Positions 54,208 through 62,634 are shown, numbered from the stretch's first letter. The stretch: 64,000 bases of DNA from Allobosea sp035944375 (GCF_035944375.1 NZ_DASZBE010000007.1), one strand, 5' to 3'. The notes: generated by a model not told the origin, from the letters alone. Program-made: numbers and translations.

Positions 54208-55364
54208 CGGTTGGCTCCCTGCCTCGGCCAGAGATGGTCGCTGCCGAGTTCGGTGGGATCGGCGCAGCCGAGATGGATCTGCGTGTTGAGGAGTTCCGCC
54301 CGCAGGATGTCGATGATCGCCTTGGGGCCGTCGGACAGTCCGAGCGCGGCGACGGCGAAGAGAAAGGGTCGCCCGAGCAGCACGAAGTCGGCGCCACAGG
54401 CGAGGCTGCGGGCGATGTCGTCGCCGGTGCGCACGCCGCTGTCCAGGATCAGCTTGAGACGGTCGCCGCAGGCCTCGCGGATGCGCGGCAGCACCTCGAT
54501 CGAGGACGGCGCGGAATCGAGCTGGCGCCCGCCATGGTTGGAGACGACGATGCCGTCGGCGCCGAGGCGCTCGGCCCGCAGCGCATCCTGCGGGTTGAGG
54601 ATGCCCTTGATCACGAGATGATGCGGCCAGGCCTTGCGGATCGCTTCGATGCGCCCCCAGTCGAGCGCGGGGCAGGAGAGCTGCCGCGAGACGAATTCGG
54701 CATGGGCGAGGCCGCTCAGCGACCCCTTGTTCTCGACGAAGTTCGCCATGCCCGGCCGTTCGCCGCGCGCGGCCCGCCAGAGCCAGCCGGGGTGGCGTGC
54801 GACGTCCAGGATGGTGGCGAGCGAGGGCTTCAGCGGGATGGCGAGCCCGTTGGTCAGGTCGCGCACGCGCCGTGCGGGCACGGGGATGTCGATGGTGACG
54901 ACGAGTGTCGTCACACCGGCCTTCAGCGCCCGCTGCATCAGCCCGGCGGCGATGGTCTCGTCGGCGCCCGGGTAGAGCTGGAACCAGAGATTGTCCTGGG
55001 CGATGCCGGCGATGGTCTCGATCGAGGTCGTTGCGGCGGTGGAGAGGGTGTAGGGGATGTTCTGCGCCCTGGCCGCGGCGGCGAGCGCGCGGTCAGTCCC
55101 GGGGCAGACGAGATCGGCGAAGCCCATGGGCGCGATGCCGAAGGGGGCGTCATAGCGGCGGCCGAAGAGCGTGACTTCGGTATGGGCGGCGGCGCAGTCG
55201 CGCAGGGCCTGCGGCATCAGCGCGATCTCGCCGAAGCGCGCCCGGTTGCGTGTCACCGCCTGTTCGGCGCCGGCGCCGCCCTCGATGAAGTCGTAGACCG
55301 CGCGGGGCAGGCGTTTGCGGGCGCGCGCCGCCATCTGGGCCGTGCTGAAGATGCGGGTTGCCAT
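54204..55364 (-). CDS. FMN-dependent alpha-hydroxy-acid oxidizing protein
   Basis: 386 residues. The FMN barrel shows YDAPFGIAPMGFADL near the start, IVSNHGGRQLDSAPSSIEVLPRI with the catalytic His/Arg, and DSGVRTGDDIARSLACGADFVLLGRPFLF at the phosphate site. Family members oxidise L-lactate, glycolate, mandelate or similar 2-hydroxyacids. The actual acid is unknown. Its product could feed the PanE-like reductase encoded next, or the reductase could reverse it. The start is ATG 55364, about 20 bases after AAGGAGAGCC. Confidence 0.9.
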   Translation of the reverse strand: MATRIFSTAQMAARARKRLPRAVYDFIEGGAGAEQAVTRNRARFGEIALMPQALRDCAAAHTEVTLFGRRYDAPFGIAPMGFADLVCPGTDRALAAAARAQNIPYTLSTAATTSIETIAGIAQDNLWFQLYPGADETIAAGLMQRALKAGVTTLVVTIDIPVPARRVRDLTNGLAIPLKPSLATILDVARHPGWLWRAARGERPGMANFVENKGSLSGLAHAEFVSRQLSCPALDWGRIEAIRKAWPHHLVIKGILNPQDALRAERLGADGIVVSNHGGRQLDSAPSSIEVLPRIREACGDRLKLILDSGVRTGDDIARSLACGADFVLLGRPFLFAVAALGLSDGPKAIIDILRAELLNTQIHLGCADPTELGSDHLWPRQGANR

Positions 55365-55499
55365 TGCGGACGGCTCTCCTTGGCGGTTTCCTGCGGGCCA
55401 CTCTGCGGCGACCTCGCGCGCCTTGCCTACAGGGTGAGGCCCGCGCTCAAAAGCGCCACCGTTGCGCGGGGCACCGGCGAAGGAAGCAGGGCGGCTCGC

Positions 55500-56513
55500 T
55501 CAGCCCGGCTTGCGCTCGACGAAGACGCAGCCGTCGAAGCTGAAGACCTCCTCGCCGTTCTGGTTCACGCCGGTGTTGCGGTGGAAGAACAGGCCCCATT
55601 GCGGGCGCGAGGTGCTGGCGCGTTTGTCGGTGACCTCGGAATGGTAGGTGATGCGGTCTCCGGCGAAGACGGGCCGCGTCCAGCGCAGGTTCTTGAAGCC
55701 GGGCGAGGGGCCGAGCCGCGGCGCGTGGCCGGGCCCGAAGGCTGCGAGCTGGCGGCGGCGATGCGTGACCATGGTCGCCATCCAGACCGAGGCCGTGTGC
55801 CAGCCTGAAGCCGCGAGCCGGCCGAAGGAGGAGGCCGCGGCGGCCGTCTCGTCCATGTGGAAGGGCTGCGGATCGAAGGCGCGGGCGAAGGCGACGATCT
55901 CGTCAGCCGTGAAGACCGTGCTGCCGAGCTCGAAGCGGTCGCCGATCGCGATGTCCTCGAAGAAGCGCGCGGCCGGCGTCGGCTTGGCCGGCGGATCGAT
56001 CGGGGAGGGCGAGGCGGGCGGCACGTAGAGCGGCGGGTGAGCCAGCCAGTCGCCCGCGGGCTGCAGGGCGGCGACGCCGCGCCGACCGAACATGATCCAG
56101 TTGGCCTGCTCCAGCACCGCCTCATCGCGCTGGTTCAACAGCTCGAGCTTGAAGCGGACGAGGCCCATCTCAGGGCGCGAGCGCGAGGGCTTGATCTCGA
56201 TGACGGTGCGGCGGCCGTGGAGCGTATCGCCCGGCTGGACCGGGCGCAGCCATTTCACCTCCTCGACGCCGGGCGCGCCCATCCCTGAGGAGTTGAGCAG
56301 GAAGCTCTGCGCCATCAGCCGCATCAGGATCGAGCAGCTGTGCCAGCCCGAGGCGATCAGCGTGCCGACGAAGCTCGCCTTCGCCTTGTGCGGATCGACG
56401 TGAAAATCCTGCGCATCGAAGCGCGAGGCGAAGGCGACGATGTCTCCTTCTGCGACCGCGAGACTGCCCATAGGCACCGTCTCGCCGACAATGAAGTCCT
56501 CGAAAAACAGCAT
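55500..56513 (-). CDS. tandem MaoC-like hot-dog hydratase
   Basis: 337 residues made of two hot-dog domains joined by a proline-rich linker (PPASPSPIDPPAKPTP). Each carries the hydratase D-x4-H pair: FDAQDFHVDP in the first and FDPQPFHMDE in the second, each followed by SGWH. This layout matches two-domain MaoC enoyl-CoA hydratases. The substrate acyl-CoA is not evident. ATG 56513 is chosen; the frame remains open further upstream inside ychF. The gene follows ychF, an order I associate with Hyphomicrobiales generally, so it is probably core rather than part of the catabolic island. Confidence 0.87.
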   Translation of the reverse strand: MLFFEDFIVGETVPMGSLAVAEGDIVAFASRFDAQDFHVDPHKAKASFVGTLIASGWHSCSILMRLMAQSFLLNSSGMGAPGVEEVKWLRPVQPGDTLHGRRTVIEIKPSRSRPEMGLVRFKLELLNQRDEAVLEQANWIMFGRRGVAALQPAGDWLAHPPLYVPPASPSPIDPPAKPTPAARFFEDIAIGDRFELGSTVFTADEIVAFARAFDPQPFHMDETAAAASSFGRLAASGWHTASVWMATMVTHRRRQLAAFGPGHAPRLGPSPGFKNLRWTRPVFAGDRITYHSEVTDKRASTSRPQWGLFFHRNTGVNQNGEEVFSFDGCVFVERKPG

Positions 56514-56529
56514 CGCCGTTGGCGCCCGT

Positions 56530-57627
56530 TCAGTTGGCGAAGCGGAAATGCAGCACGTCGCCGTCGGCGACGACGTATTCCTTGCCTTCGAGGCGGAACT
56601 TGCCGGCCTCGCGCGCGCCGCTCTCGCCCTTGTGGGCGATGTAGTCGTCATAGGCGATGGTCTCGGCGCGGATATAGCCCTTCTCGAAGTCGCTGTGGAT
56701 CACGCCGGCGGCGGCGGGACCCTTGGTGCCCTTCTCGATGGTCCAGGCGCGCGCCTCCTTCGGCCCCACCGTGAAATAGGTGACGAGGTGGAGCAGGGCG
56801 TAGCCGGCGCGGATGACGCGGTTCAGGCCCGGCTCCTCCAGGCCGACGGCCTCGAGATAGTCCTTCTGGTCGGCGGCCGGCAGGACGGCGATCTCGCTCT
56901 CGATCTTGGCGGAGACGACGACGGCGACGGCGTTCTCTTCCGCCGCCCGGGCCTTCACCTGCTCGGAGAAGGCGTTGCCCTTGTCGGCGGCGGCCTCTTC
57001 GACATTGCAGACATATAGGACGGGCTTGGAGGAGAGCAGGCCGAGCGTTTCGAAGGCCTTGCGCTCGTCGGCGGCGACCTGGACGAGGCGGGCCGGCTTG
57101 CCCTCGCGCAGCAGCACGAGGCAGCGGTTCATCAGCTCGGCGAGTTCCTTGGCCTCCTTGTCGCCGGTCTTGGCCTTCTTCTCCAGCGGCAGGACGCGCT
57201 TCTCGAGGCTTTCGAGATCGGCCAGCATCAGCTCGGTCTCGATGATCTCGATGTCGTTGATCGGCGCGACCTTGCCCTCGACATGGGTGATGTCGCCATC
57301 CTCGAAGCAGCGCACAACATGGGCGATGGCGTCGCATTCGCGGATGTTGGCGAGAAACTGGTTGCCCAGCCCTTCGCCCTTCGAGGCGCCGCGGACGAGG
57401 CCGGCGATGTCGACGAAGGTCAGCCGCGTCGGGATGATCTCCTTGGAGCCTGCGATGGCGGCGAGCTTCTCCAGTCGGGGATCAGGCACCGCGACGTCGC
57501 CGACATTGGGCTCGATCGTGCAGAACGGGTAGTTCGCCGCCTGGGCGGCTGCCGTCTGCGTCAGCGCGTTGAAGAGGGTCGACTTGCCGACATTCGGCAG
57601 GCCGACGATACCGCATTTGAAACCCAT
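56530..57627 (-). CDS. ychF: redox-regulated ATPase/GTPase YchF
   Basis: 365 residues. G1 GLPNVGKSTLFNAL, G3 DIAGL, and NVEE in place of the usual G4 NKxD (YVCNVEEAA), which explains ATP preference in this family. A coiled-coil insertion (about 120-170) and a C-terminal TGS domain (residues 280-363, ending KEYVVADGDVLHFRF) complete it. YchF binds ribosomes and influences stress responses. The gene order with pth and rplY is typical, but here vapBC intervenes. Confidence 0.95.
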   Translation of the reverse strand: MGFKCGIVGLPNVGKSTLFNALTQTAAAQAANYPFCTIEPNVGDVAVPDPRLEKLAAIAGSKEIIPTRLTFVDIAGLVRGASKGEGLGNQFLANIRECDAIAHVVRCFEDGDITHVEGKVAPINDIEIIETELMLADLESLEKRVLPLEKKAKTGDKEAKELAELMNRCLVLLREGKPARLVQVAADERKAFETLGLLSSKPVLYVCNVEEAAADKGNAFSEQVKARAAEENAVAVVVSAKIESEIAVLPAADQKDYLEAVGLEEPGLNRVIRAGYALLHLVTYFTVGPKEARAWTIEKGTKGPAAAGVIHSDFEKGYIRAETIAYDDYIAHKGESGAREAGKFRLEGKEYVVADGDVLHFRFAN

Positions 57628-57636
57628 GGTGGTCTT

Positions 57637-58083
57637 TCAGTCTCGGAGCGTGAAATCGCCGGGGAGGGCAATGAACGGATTGACGATGGTGATGCCGTTT
57701 ACGACGTGACCATGCCGCATGTCTTCACTGAGGAAGTGGGAACACCCCAAATTCTGCGCAGCGGCCAGTAGCACGCAATCGAACCATTGATAGCCTGCTG
57801 CCTCGCGAATCTGCCAGGCGTCCGTCAGTGTCTCGCAATCAATCGGCGTGTCGCCCCAGATCCTCAGGCCTTCGGCGTCGGCTCTCACGGCTTCCACATC
57901 GATATGCGGAAGCTTACGAAGCGCGACGTGACAGAATTCGTTGATGACCTGCAGGTTGATCACCGGCGGCTTCATCTCGATCAGCGCGTTCAGCCAGATT
58001 TTCGCGCGCTCCTGCTTCTGCCTCGCGCCCGGATCCCGGCTGTAGATCAGCACGTTCGTGTCGAGAAAGAAGGTGCTCGTCAT
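57637..58083 (-). CDS. vapC: PIN-domain ribonuclease toxin (VapC type)
   Basis: 148 residues. PIN acidic residues: D8 in FFLDTNVLIYS, E in INEFCHVAL, D in WFDCVLLAA and D in LSEDMRHG, all in the usual places. VapC toxins cleave tRNA or rRNA. The start ATG 58083 lies inside the end of the antitoxin frame (170-base overlap). It ends nine bases before the ychF start region on the same strand. Confidence 0.87.
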   Translation of the reverse strand: MTSTFFLDTNVLIYSRDPGARQKQERAKIWLNALIEMKPPVINLQVINEFCHVALRKLPHIDVEAVRADAEGLRIWGDTPIDCETLTDAWQIREAAGYQWFDCVLLAAAQNLGCSHFLSEDMRHGHVVNGITIVNPFIALPGDFTLRD

Positions 58084-58303
58084 ACAACTCAGTCCGGGAA
58101 GGGAGTTTGCCGTTTTCGTCCGACAGCGGCAGAGGAGGCCCGGCGAGGAACCTGTCGAGCGCTTCGCGCTGGCTGATCGTCCGGCCCACGCGCCGTTCGA
58201 GGAGTTCGGTCACGAATTTCGACATGCTCTTGCCTTCCCGCGCCGCTGCCACGCGCAGACGCGACAGCGTCTCGTCAGGAAGTGTCACCGTCAAATTCTT
58301 CAT
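57914..58303 (-). CDS. vapB: ribbon-helix-helix antitoxin (VapB type) with extended frame
   Basis: 129 residues in the open frame. MKNLTVTLPDETLSRLRVAAAREGKSMSKFVTELLERR is a ribbon-helix-helix DNA-binding head, and the part up to about residue 74 ends SRTELYDE, very like the usual last residues (SREELYDR) of this antitoxin type. Relatives stop there; here the frame continues 55 residues further into vapC in another frame. Either a real long overlap exists or the stop codon has been lost by a small indel. The first 74 residues are the functional antitoxin in either case. Confidence 0.75.
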   Translation of the reverse strand: MKNLTVTLPDETLSRLRVAAAREGKSMSKFVTELLERRVGRTISQREALDRFLAGPPLPLSDENGKLPSRTELYDEHLLSRHERADLQPGSGREAEAGARENLAERADRDEAAGDQPAGHQRILSRRAS

Positions 58304-58596
58304 CTCATACCAACCTCGCGGCAGTCCAACATCGTGTTTCCGTGTTTTCGTGTCAATAATCCGGGCTGTGGTCGACCGTACGAACGTCCGTGGCGGTCTG
58401 ATATCCTTTGGCGCAAGATGGACGCTGACGATCCCGCCCGAAACAACACCATAGAGGCGGCCCAGCCGAAGCGAGCGAGCTTAAGCCGGGGGCGCAGGTG
58501 ATCATGAGCGCGACGCAACTGGCCGATGAGGGCGACCATTCGGCCAGCCGCGTGACGCTCGCCAGGCCCGGCGCGCAACTGCCCTACTGAACGGCC
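58304..58596. other. 293-base gap between vapB and pth with only tiny frames
   Basis: No recognisable gene. It holds two tandem plus-strand mini frames, 58418-58501 (28 codons) and 58504-58590 (28 residues, MSATQLADEG...QLPY, with AGGTGATC before ATG). There is a run of weaker GC and several direct ATG/TGA junctions. It may be a decayed gene or vapBC insertion junction and probably carries the vapBC promoter. Confidence 0.35.
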
Positions 58597-59208
58597 TCAG
58601 TCCGTCTTCTCGCCCAGCCGCTTCACGGCGCCGTGGCGGTGCGCCTCCATGAAGAGATGCACCTTGTTCTGGAAGCCGGCGTCGTCGTGCTTCGCCAGCA
58701 GCTCGGCGTTGTCGGCGCAGGCGGTGCAGAGATCCTCGACCCAGGCCCCCTCCGCCTTGCCGAAATCGTTCAGCACATAGGCGTGGACGAGCTCCTTCAG
58801 GCCGGGATGGCCGATGCCCATGCGGACGCGGCGGTAGTCGTTGCCGATCGCGGCCGTGGTCGAGCGCAGGCCGTTATGGCCGGCATTGCCGCCGCCGAGC
58901 TTCACCCGCAGCTTGGCGGGGGCAAGGTCGAGCTCGTCATGGAAGACGACGACGTCGGCGGGCGCGACCTTGAAGAAGCGCGCCGCCTCGCCGATCGCGC
59001 GGCCGGATTCGTTCATGTAGGTCTGCGGCTTCAGCAGGACGACCTTCTCGGTCCCGATCGTCGCCTCGCAGGCCTCGGCCTGGAAGCGGCCGCGCCAGGG
59101 CGAGGCGCGATGCGCGCGTGCGATGGCGTCCAGCGCCATGAAGCCGATATTGTGCCGGTTGCGGGCATAGCGCGCGCCGGGATTGCCGAGCCCTGCGAAG
59201 ATCAGCAT
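58597..59208 (-). CDS. pth: peptidyl-tRNA hydrolase
   Basis: 203 residues. The start is MLIFAGLGNPGARYARNRHNIGF with the catalytic His in RHNIGF; VFHDELDLAPAKLRVKLGGGNAGHNGLRS contains the Asp and Asn of the active site. It frees tRNA from prematurely released peptidyl-tRNA. It lies about 90 bases after rplY; the C-terminal ~20 residues (HRHGAVKRLGEKTD) are a basic extension beyond the E. coli protein. It is followed downstream by vapBC rather than ychF. Confidence 0.95.
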   Translation of the reverse strand: MLIFAGLGNPGARYARNRHNIGFMALDAIARAHRASPWRGRFQAEACEATIGTEKVVLLKPQTYMNESGRAIGEAARFFKVAPADVVVFHDELDLAPAKLRVKLGGGNAGHNGLRSTTAAIGNDYRRVRMGIGHPGLKELVHAYVLNDFGKAEGAWVEDLCTACADNAELLAKHDDAGFQNKVHLFMEAHRHGAVKRLGEKTD

Positions 59209-59232
59209 GACGATGATCGTCCCTCACGGCAA

Positions 59233-59256
59233 AACGGCCGGGAAGCCCCGGCCGTT
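59233..59256 (-). terminator. hairpin between rplY and pth
   Basis: On the minus strand AACGGCCGGG and CCCGGCCGTT (59233-59242 and 59247-59256) form a perfect ten-base stem with a four-base loop, followed by TTTT and then GCC, 25 bases before the pth start. It could be a partial terminator or stability hairpin for rplY mRNA. The T-run is short, so some readthrough into pth is likely. Confidence 0.6.
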
Positions 59257-59298
59257 CGCATTGTCTGTGATGGCGAGATGCCGGACGAAAAAGCCCAA

Positions 59299-59907
59299 TC
59301 AGGCCTTCGCGGCCTCGGCCTCGGCAGCCTCGTCGGCCTCTTCCACCATCGGCGGGACGATGGTGACGATGGTGGCGTCCGAGCCGACCGTGAGCTTGGC
59401 GCCCTTCGGCAGCTTGATCACGCTCGCCTCGAGGGCATCGCCGATCTCGAGACCGGCCACCGAGACCTCGAAGGCCTCCGGAATGTTCTCGGGCTCGACG
59501 GTGATCTCGAGCGAATGCTCGACGATCTGCACCAGACCGCCGTTCTTCACGCCCGGGCTCGACTCCTGGCCGACGACATGGATCGGAACCTCGACCGTCA
59601 CCGTCTGGCCCGCGGCGACGCGCAGGAAGTCGACATGGATCGGGAAGTCCTTGACCGGGTCGAGCTGGTAGTCGCGCGGGATCACGCGCTGCTTCTTGCC
59701 GTCGACGCTGATTTCGAACAGCGTGGTCAGGAAATGGCCGCCATAGATCAGGAGGCGGGTCTTGTTGGCGTCGAGCGCGATGGCTTCGGGAGCGGCGCCC
59801 CCGCCATAAATGACGGCGGGTGTCTGGCCTTGACGACGAACTGCACGGGCGGCCCCCTTGCCGACCTGTGCGCGCGCCGAAGCCTCGATTTGCTTCACGG
59901 CGGTCAT
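59299..59907 (-). CDS. rplY: 50S ribosomal protein L25 (CTC type)
   Basis: 202 residues. The N-terminal L25 domain binds 5S rRNA: ASARAQVGKGAARAVRRQGQTPAVIYGGG. The second, TL5-like domain begins near residue 100 (LRVAAGQTVTVEVPIHVVG) and the tail is acidic (EEADEAAEAEAAKA). The start ATG 59907 has AAGGATTC seven bases ahead. A promoter and a leader with a terminator hairpin precede it (see those entries). The gene lies before pth, as usual. Confidence 0.95.
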   Translation of the reverse strand: MTAVKQIEASARAQVGKGAARAVRRQGQTPAVIYGGGAAPEAIALDANKTRLLIYGGHFLTTLFEISVDGKKQRVIPRDYQLDPVKDFPIHVDFLRVAAGQTVTVEVPIHVVGQESSPGVKNGGLVQIVEHSLEITVEPENIPEAFEVSVAGLEIGDALEASVIKLPKGAKLTVGSDATIVTIVPPMVEEADEAAEAEAAKA

Positions 59908-59923
59908 GGTTTTGAATCCTTGC

Positions 59924-59954
59924 TTGAAAAAACAAGGCCGCCAGCAGGCGGCCT
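59924..59954 (-). terminator. terminator hairpin in the rplY leader (possible attenuator)
   Basis: On the minus strand AGGCCGCC-TGCT-GGCGGCCT (59954-59947 and 59942-59935) is a perfect eight-base stem followed by TGTTTTTT. It ends about 17 bases before the rplY ATG, so it lies between the promoter at 60007-60035 and the gene's ribosome site. Thus rplY RNA must read through it, a classical attenuation arrangement; it may instead be the terminator of the upstream EAL gene with rplY starting elsewhere. Confidence 0.8.
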
Positions 59955-59966
59955 CTTTGCGGTTCG

Positions 59967-59999
59967 GCGTCCGTGCCTCCAAGGGTGTCAGTCGGACGC
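59967..59999 (-). promoter_or_regulatory. stem-loop in the rplY leader
   Basis: On the minus strand GCGTCCG (59999-59993) pairs with CGGACGC (59973-59967) around a 19-base loop reading ACTGACACCCTTGGAGGCA. It lies at the very 5' end of the predicted leader, upstream of the terminator hairpin. Its position is suited to protein or ribosome sensing, with CCTTGGAGG in the loop as the likely recognition element. Confidence 0.5.
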
Positions 60000-60006
60000 T
60001 GGCAGG

Positions 60007-60035
60007 CTCATAAGCGAAAATAACCGCGATCTCAA
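60007..60035 (-). promoter_or_regulatory. sigma70-like promoter for rplY
   Basis: Minus strand TTGAGA (60035-60030), 17-base spacer, TATGAG (60012-60007). The -35 box matches the consensus in five of six positions and the -10 in four; spacing is ideal. The predicted start near 60000 gives a leader of about 93 bases. It lies in the short gap between the EAL gene's stop and rplY. Confidence 0.65.
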
Positions 60036-60047
60036 GCCCGCGATGCG

Positions 60048-61913
60048 TCAGGCGGCGGAGGCGGTGACGCCCCGGAGCCGGGCTGCTGCCCTGTCCGGCT
60101 TGGCGCCGAAGCGCTGCAGAAGCTCCCCGACGATGCCGGCCGGCAGGGCCTGGGCATAGAGGAAGCCCTGGCCCAGCCGGCAGCCCATGGATTGGAGCCA
60201 TTCGGCCTGGGCCTGTGTCTCGATGCCCTCGGTGATGATCCGCATGCCGAGCCGGTGGGCGATCCCGACCATCGCCTCGACGATGACGCTGCTCTTGGTG
60301 CTCGTCTGGGCAGCGGCGATGAAGGAGCGGTCGATCTTGATGATGTCGACGGGGAAATCGAGCAGATGGGTGAGAGAGGCGAAGCCCGTGCCGAAATCGT
60401 CGAGCGCCACGCAGATGCCGCGCTCGCGCAACGCCGCGATCGTGCGGGCGACGCCGTCCTTGCTGCGGCCCATGAAGACCTGCTCGGTGATCTCGACCAC
60501 CAGATGCCGGGGCGACACGCCGGTGCGCTCCATGGCCCGGACGATGCGCTGGACGAGATCGCCCTTCTGGAAGTCGGCGGAGGTCACGTTCATGCCGACA
60601 TGCTGGAACGGGATGCCGGCGCTCTGCCAGGCCGCCATGTCGGCGGCCACGGCGTTCAGCATCTGTCCGGTGATGCGATGGGCCACCTTGGGATCGGCCA
60701 TCGCCTCCTGGAATTCGACGGCGGAGGCGACGCGCCCATCCGGCAGGCGCATGCGGGCGAGCGCCTCCAGACCGACGATCTCGTCGGTGTCGATCCGCAG
60801 GACCGGCTGGTAATAGGGAATGATCCGGCCCTCGGTCAGGGCGATATCGACGTCGCGCTTGATCTGCAGACGTCGCGTCATCGAGGTCCGCAGCCCGTCC
60901 TTGAAGCGGACATAGCCGCCGCGACGGGTCTCCTTGGCATGGTAGAGCGCAAAATCGGCGTTCTGGCGCAGCGTGACGCCATCCTCGCCATCCTCGCCCG
61001 CCAGGGCGGCGCCGATGGTGACGCTCGGCATGATGCCGTGTCCGTCGTGATCGAGCGGGGGATCCATCGCGGCGAGGATCGCGCAGGCGGTGGCCCGCAT
61101 CTGGACGGCCGTCGTCCCTCGCGGCAGAATCACGGCGAATTCGTCGCCCCCGATGCGATAGGCCACGGCCTCGCTCGCCACGGACTGGATCCGGATGCCC
61201 ACCGTCGCGATGAGCGCGTCGCCCGCGGCATGGCCCATCGTGTCGTTGACGACCTTGAGGTGATCGATGTCGATCAGCATCAGGCCGAAATCGAGCGGCG
61301 TCGCGGCGGTCAGACGCGTGATCGCCTCGTTGAAGCTCGCCCGGTTCGGGAGCGCCGTCAGCGTGTCGTAATAGGCCAGCCGATGATTGTGCGAGCGAAC
61401 CTCCTCATGCTCGATCGCGATCGCGCAGAGATGCACGCAGGTCTCGACGATCTGGCGCTCGAGTTCGTCGGGGCCGCGCGGCTGGTCGTAGTAGAAGGCG
61501 AAACTGCCGACGACGCGCCCATCGCGCGCCTTGATGGGGCTGGACCAGCAGGCTCGAAGGCCGAGCGGCAGCACGAGATCCTCGAAACCCTGCCACAGCG
61601 GGTCGCTGGCAATGTCGGTGACGCAGACGGGCTCGCCCCGGTGGATCGCGGTGCCGCAGGAGCCGACGCGCGGGCCGACCTCGACCCCTGTCACGGCGGC
61701 CGCGTAGGAGGCCGGGAGGGACGGCGTGGCGAGCGAGACCAGGCGCCGCTCCTCGTCCAGCGCCAGAACGGAACAGATGACGCCCGGAGCGATCGCTTCG
61801 ACGCGCAGGCACAGGCGTTCCATGACGGTGCAGAGCGCCTCACCCCGGGCGATGGACACCAGGATCTCGTTCTGCAGCGCTTGCAGGCGTTCCGACGAAC
61901 GGTCTTCGTGCAT
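60048..61913 (-). CDS. GAF-GGDEF-EAL c-di-GMP turnover protein
   Basis: 621 residues. N-terminal GAF-type sensor (about 1-160; VGPRVGSCGTAIHRGEPVCVTDI), a GGDEF domain with intact RIGGDEFAVIL and an EAL domain with GLEALARM, N in VGMNVTSADF, E in VEITEQVF, DD in ALDDFGTGFAS, K in IIKIDRSFI and E in ITEGIET. Both catalytic sets look complete, so it could make and break c-di-GMP, though one activity often dominates. ATG 61913 is selected; a GTG at 61949 would add 12 residues. No membrane segment. Confidence 0.92.
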   Translation of the reverse strand: MHEDRSSERLQALQNEILVSIARGEALCTVMERLCLRVEAIAPGVICSVLALDEERRLVSLATPSLPASYAAAVTGVEVGPRVGSCGTAIHRGEPVCVTDIASDPLWQGFEDLVLPLGLRACWSSPIKARDGRVVGSFAFYYDQPRGPDELERQIVETCVHLCAIAIEHEEVRSHNHRLAYYDTLTALPNRASFNEAITRLTAATPLDFGLMLIDIDHLKVVNDTMGHAAGDALIATVGIRIQSVASEAVAYRIGGDEFAVILPRGTTAVQMRATACAILAAMDPPLDHDGHGIMPSVTIGAALAGEDGEDGVTLRQNADFALYHAKETRRGGYVRFKDGLRTSMTRRLQIKRDVDIALTEGRIIPYYQPVLRIDTDEIVGLEALARMRLPDGRVASAVEFQEAMADPKVAHRITGQMLNAVAADMAAWQSAGIPFQHVGMNVTSADFQKGDLVQRIVRAMERTGVSPRHLVVEITEQVFMGRSKDGVARTIAALRERGICVALDDFGTGFASLTHLLDFPVDIIKIDRSFIAAAQTSTKSSVIVEAMVGIAHRLGMRIITEGIETQAQAEWLQSMGCRLGQGFLYAQALPAGIVGELLQRFGAKPDRAAARLRGVTASAA

Positions 61914-62070
61914 TGCCGGCCCCGTGTGACGAAGCGGCAGGTATCGCACCTCGCCGTGAAGCCGGCGTTGCGGCGTTGGCTCAAATTGTCCGGACCGGGC
62001 TACGATCTCGGAAAAAGACCCCGTTGTGTGGCTTCGGGGCCAGATTTCTGGCGCGCGACCGCGCCGAACC

Positions 62071-62634
62071 TCAGGCGGCCACCAGCCCCAGCCGCTCGTC
62101 GCGACGGCGCAGCAGATGCATCAGGGGCAGGGCGAGCAGCACCATCCAGGCCTTGCCGATGATCTGGCCGCTCAGGAAATCGAGGCTGCCGAAGGCGAGT
62201 TGCAGGAAGACGACGCTGTCGACGACGAGCCCGATCAGGCTCGATGCGACCACCGCCGTGACGAAGCGGCGCTTCTGCAGCGGTGTGTAAACGGCGAAAT
62301 CCGCCAACTCCGACAGGAGGAACGCGGCGACCGAGGCGACGACGATCGCCGTCGGCGCGACGAAGCCGGAGATCGCGGCACCGACCGCGATGGCGCCGAG
62401 GCCTGCGGCCGTGCCCAGACGGCGCTGGACGAGGTCGCGCAGCACCAGCGCCAGCCCGATCATCAGCACGCCGCTGGGGGCCTTGATGCCGGGCCAGACC
62501 GGGACGAGGCAGGGGCCGTTGGGCACGCAGACGGTGCCGGCATTGCCGATCAGCCAGTTCGCGGCGGGAATGGTCAGGGCAAAGAGGACGAGGGCGACGA
62601 GCCCTTCGATCCGGCGCTGACGGTCAAGAGTCAT
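62071..62634 (-). CDS. queuosine precursor transporter (VUT family, YhhQ-like)
   Basis: 187 residues with about six helices; LALTIPAANWLIGN-like start, PSGVLMIGLALVLRDLVQR and VYTPLQKRRFVTAVVASSLIGLVVDSVVFL match the VUT family (DUF165). It likely imports preQ0/preQ1 or related queuosine precursors across the inner membrane. The start overlaps the queC stop by ten bases, so both are co-expressed, which strongly supports the substrate assignment. Confidence 0.87.
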   Translation of the reverse strand: MTLDRQRRIEGLVALVLFALTIPAANWLIGNAGTVCVPNGPCLVPVWPGIKAPSGVLMIGLALVLRDLVQRRLGTAAGLGAIAVGAAISGFVAPTAIVVASVAAFLLSELADFAVYTPLQKRRFVTAVVASSLIGLVVDSVVFLQLAFGSLDFLSGQIIGKAWMVLLALPLMHLLRRRDERLGLVAA

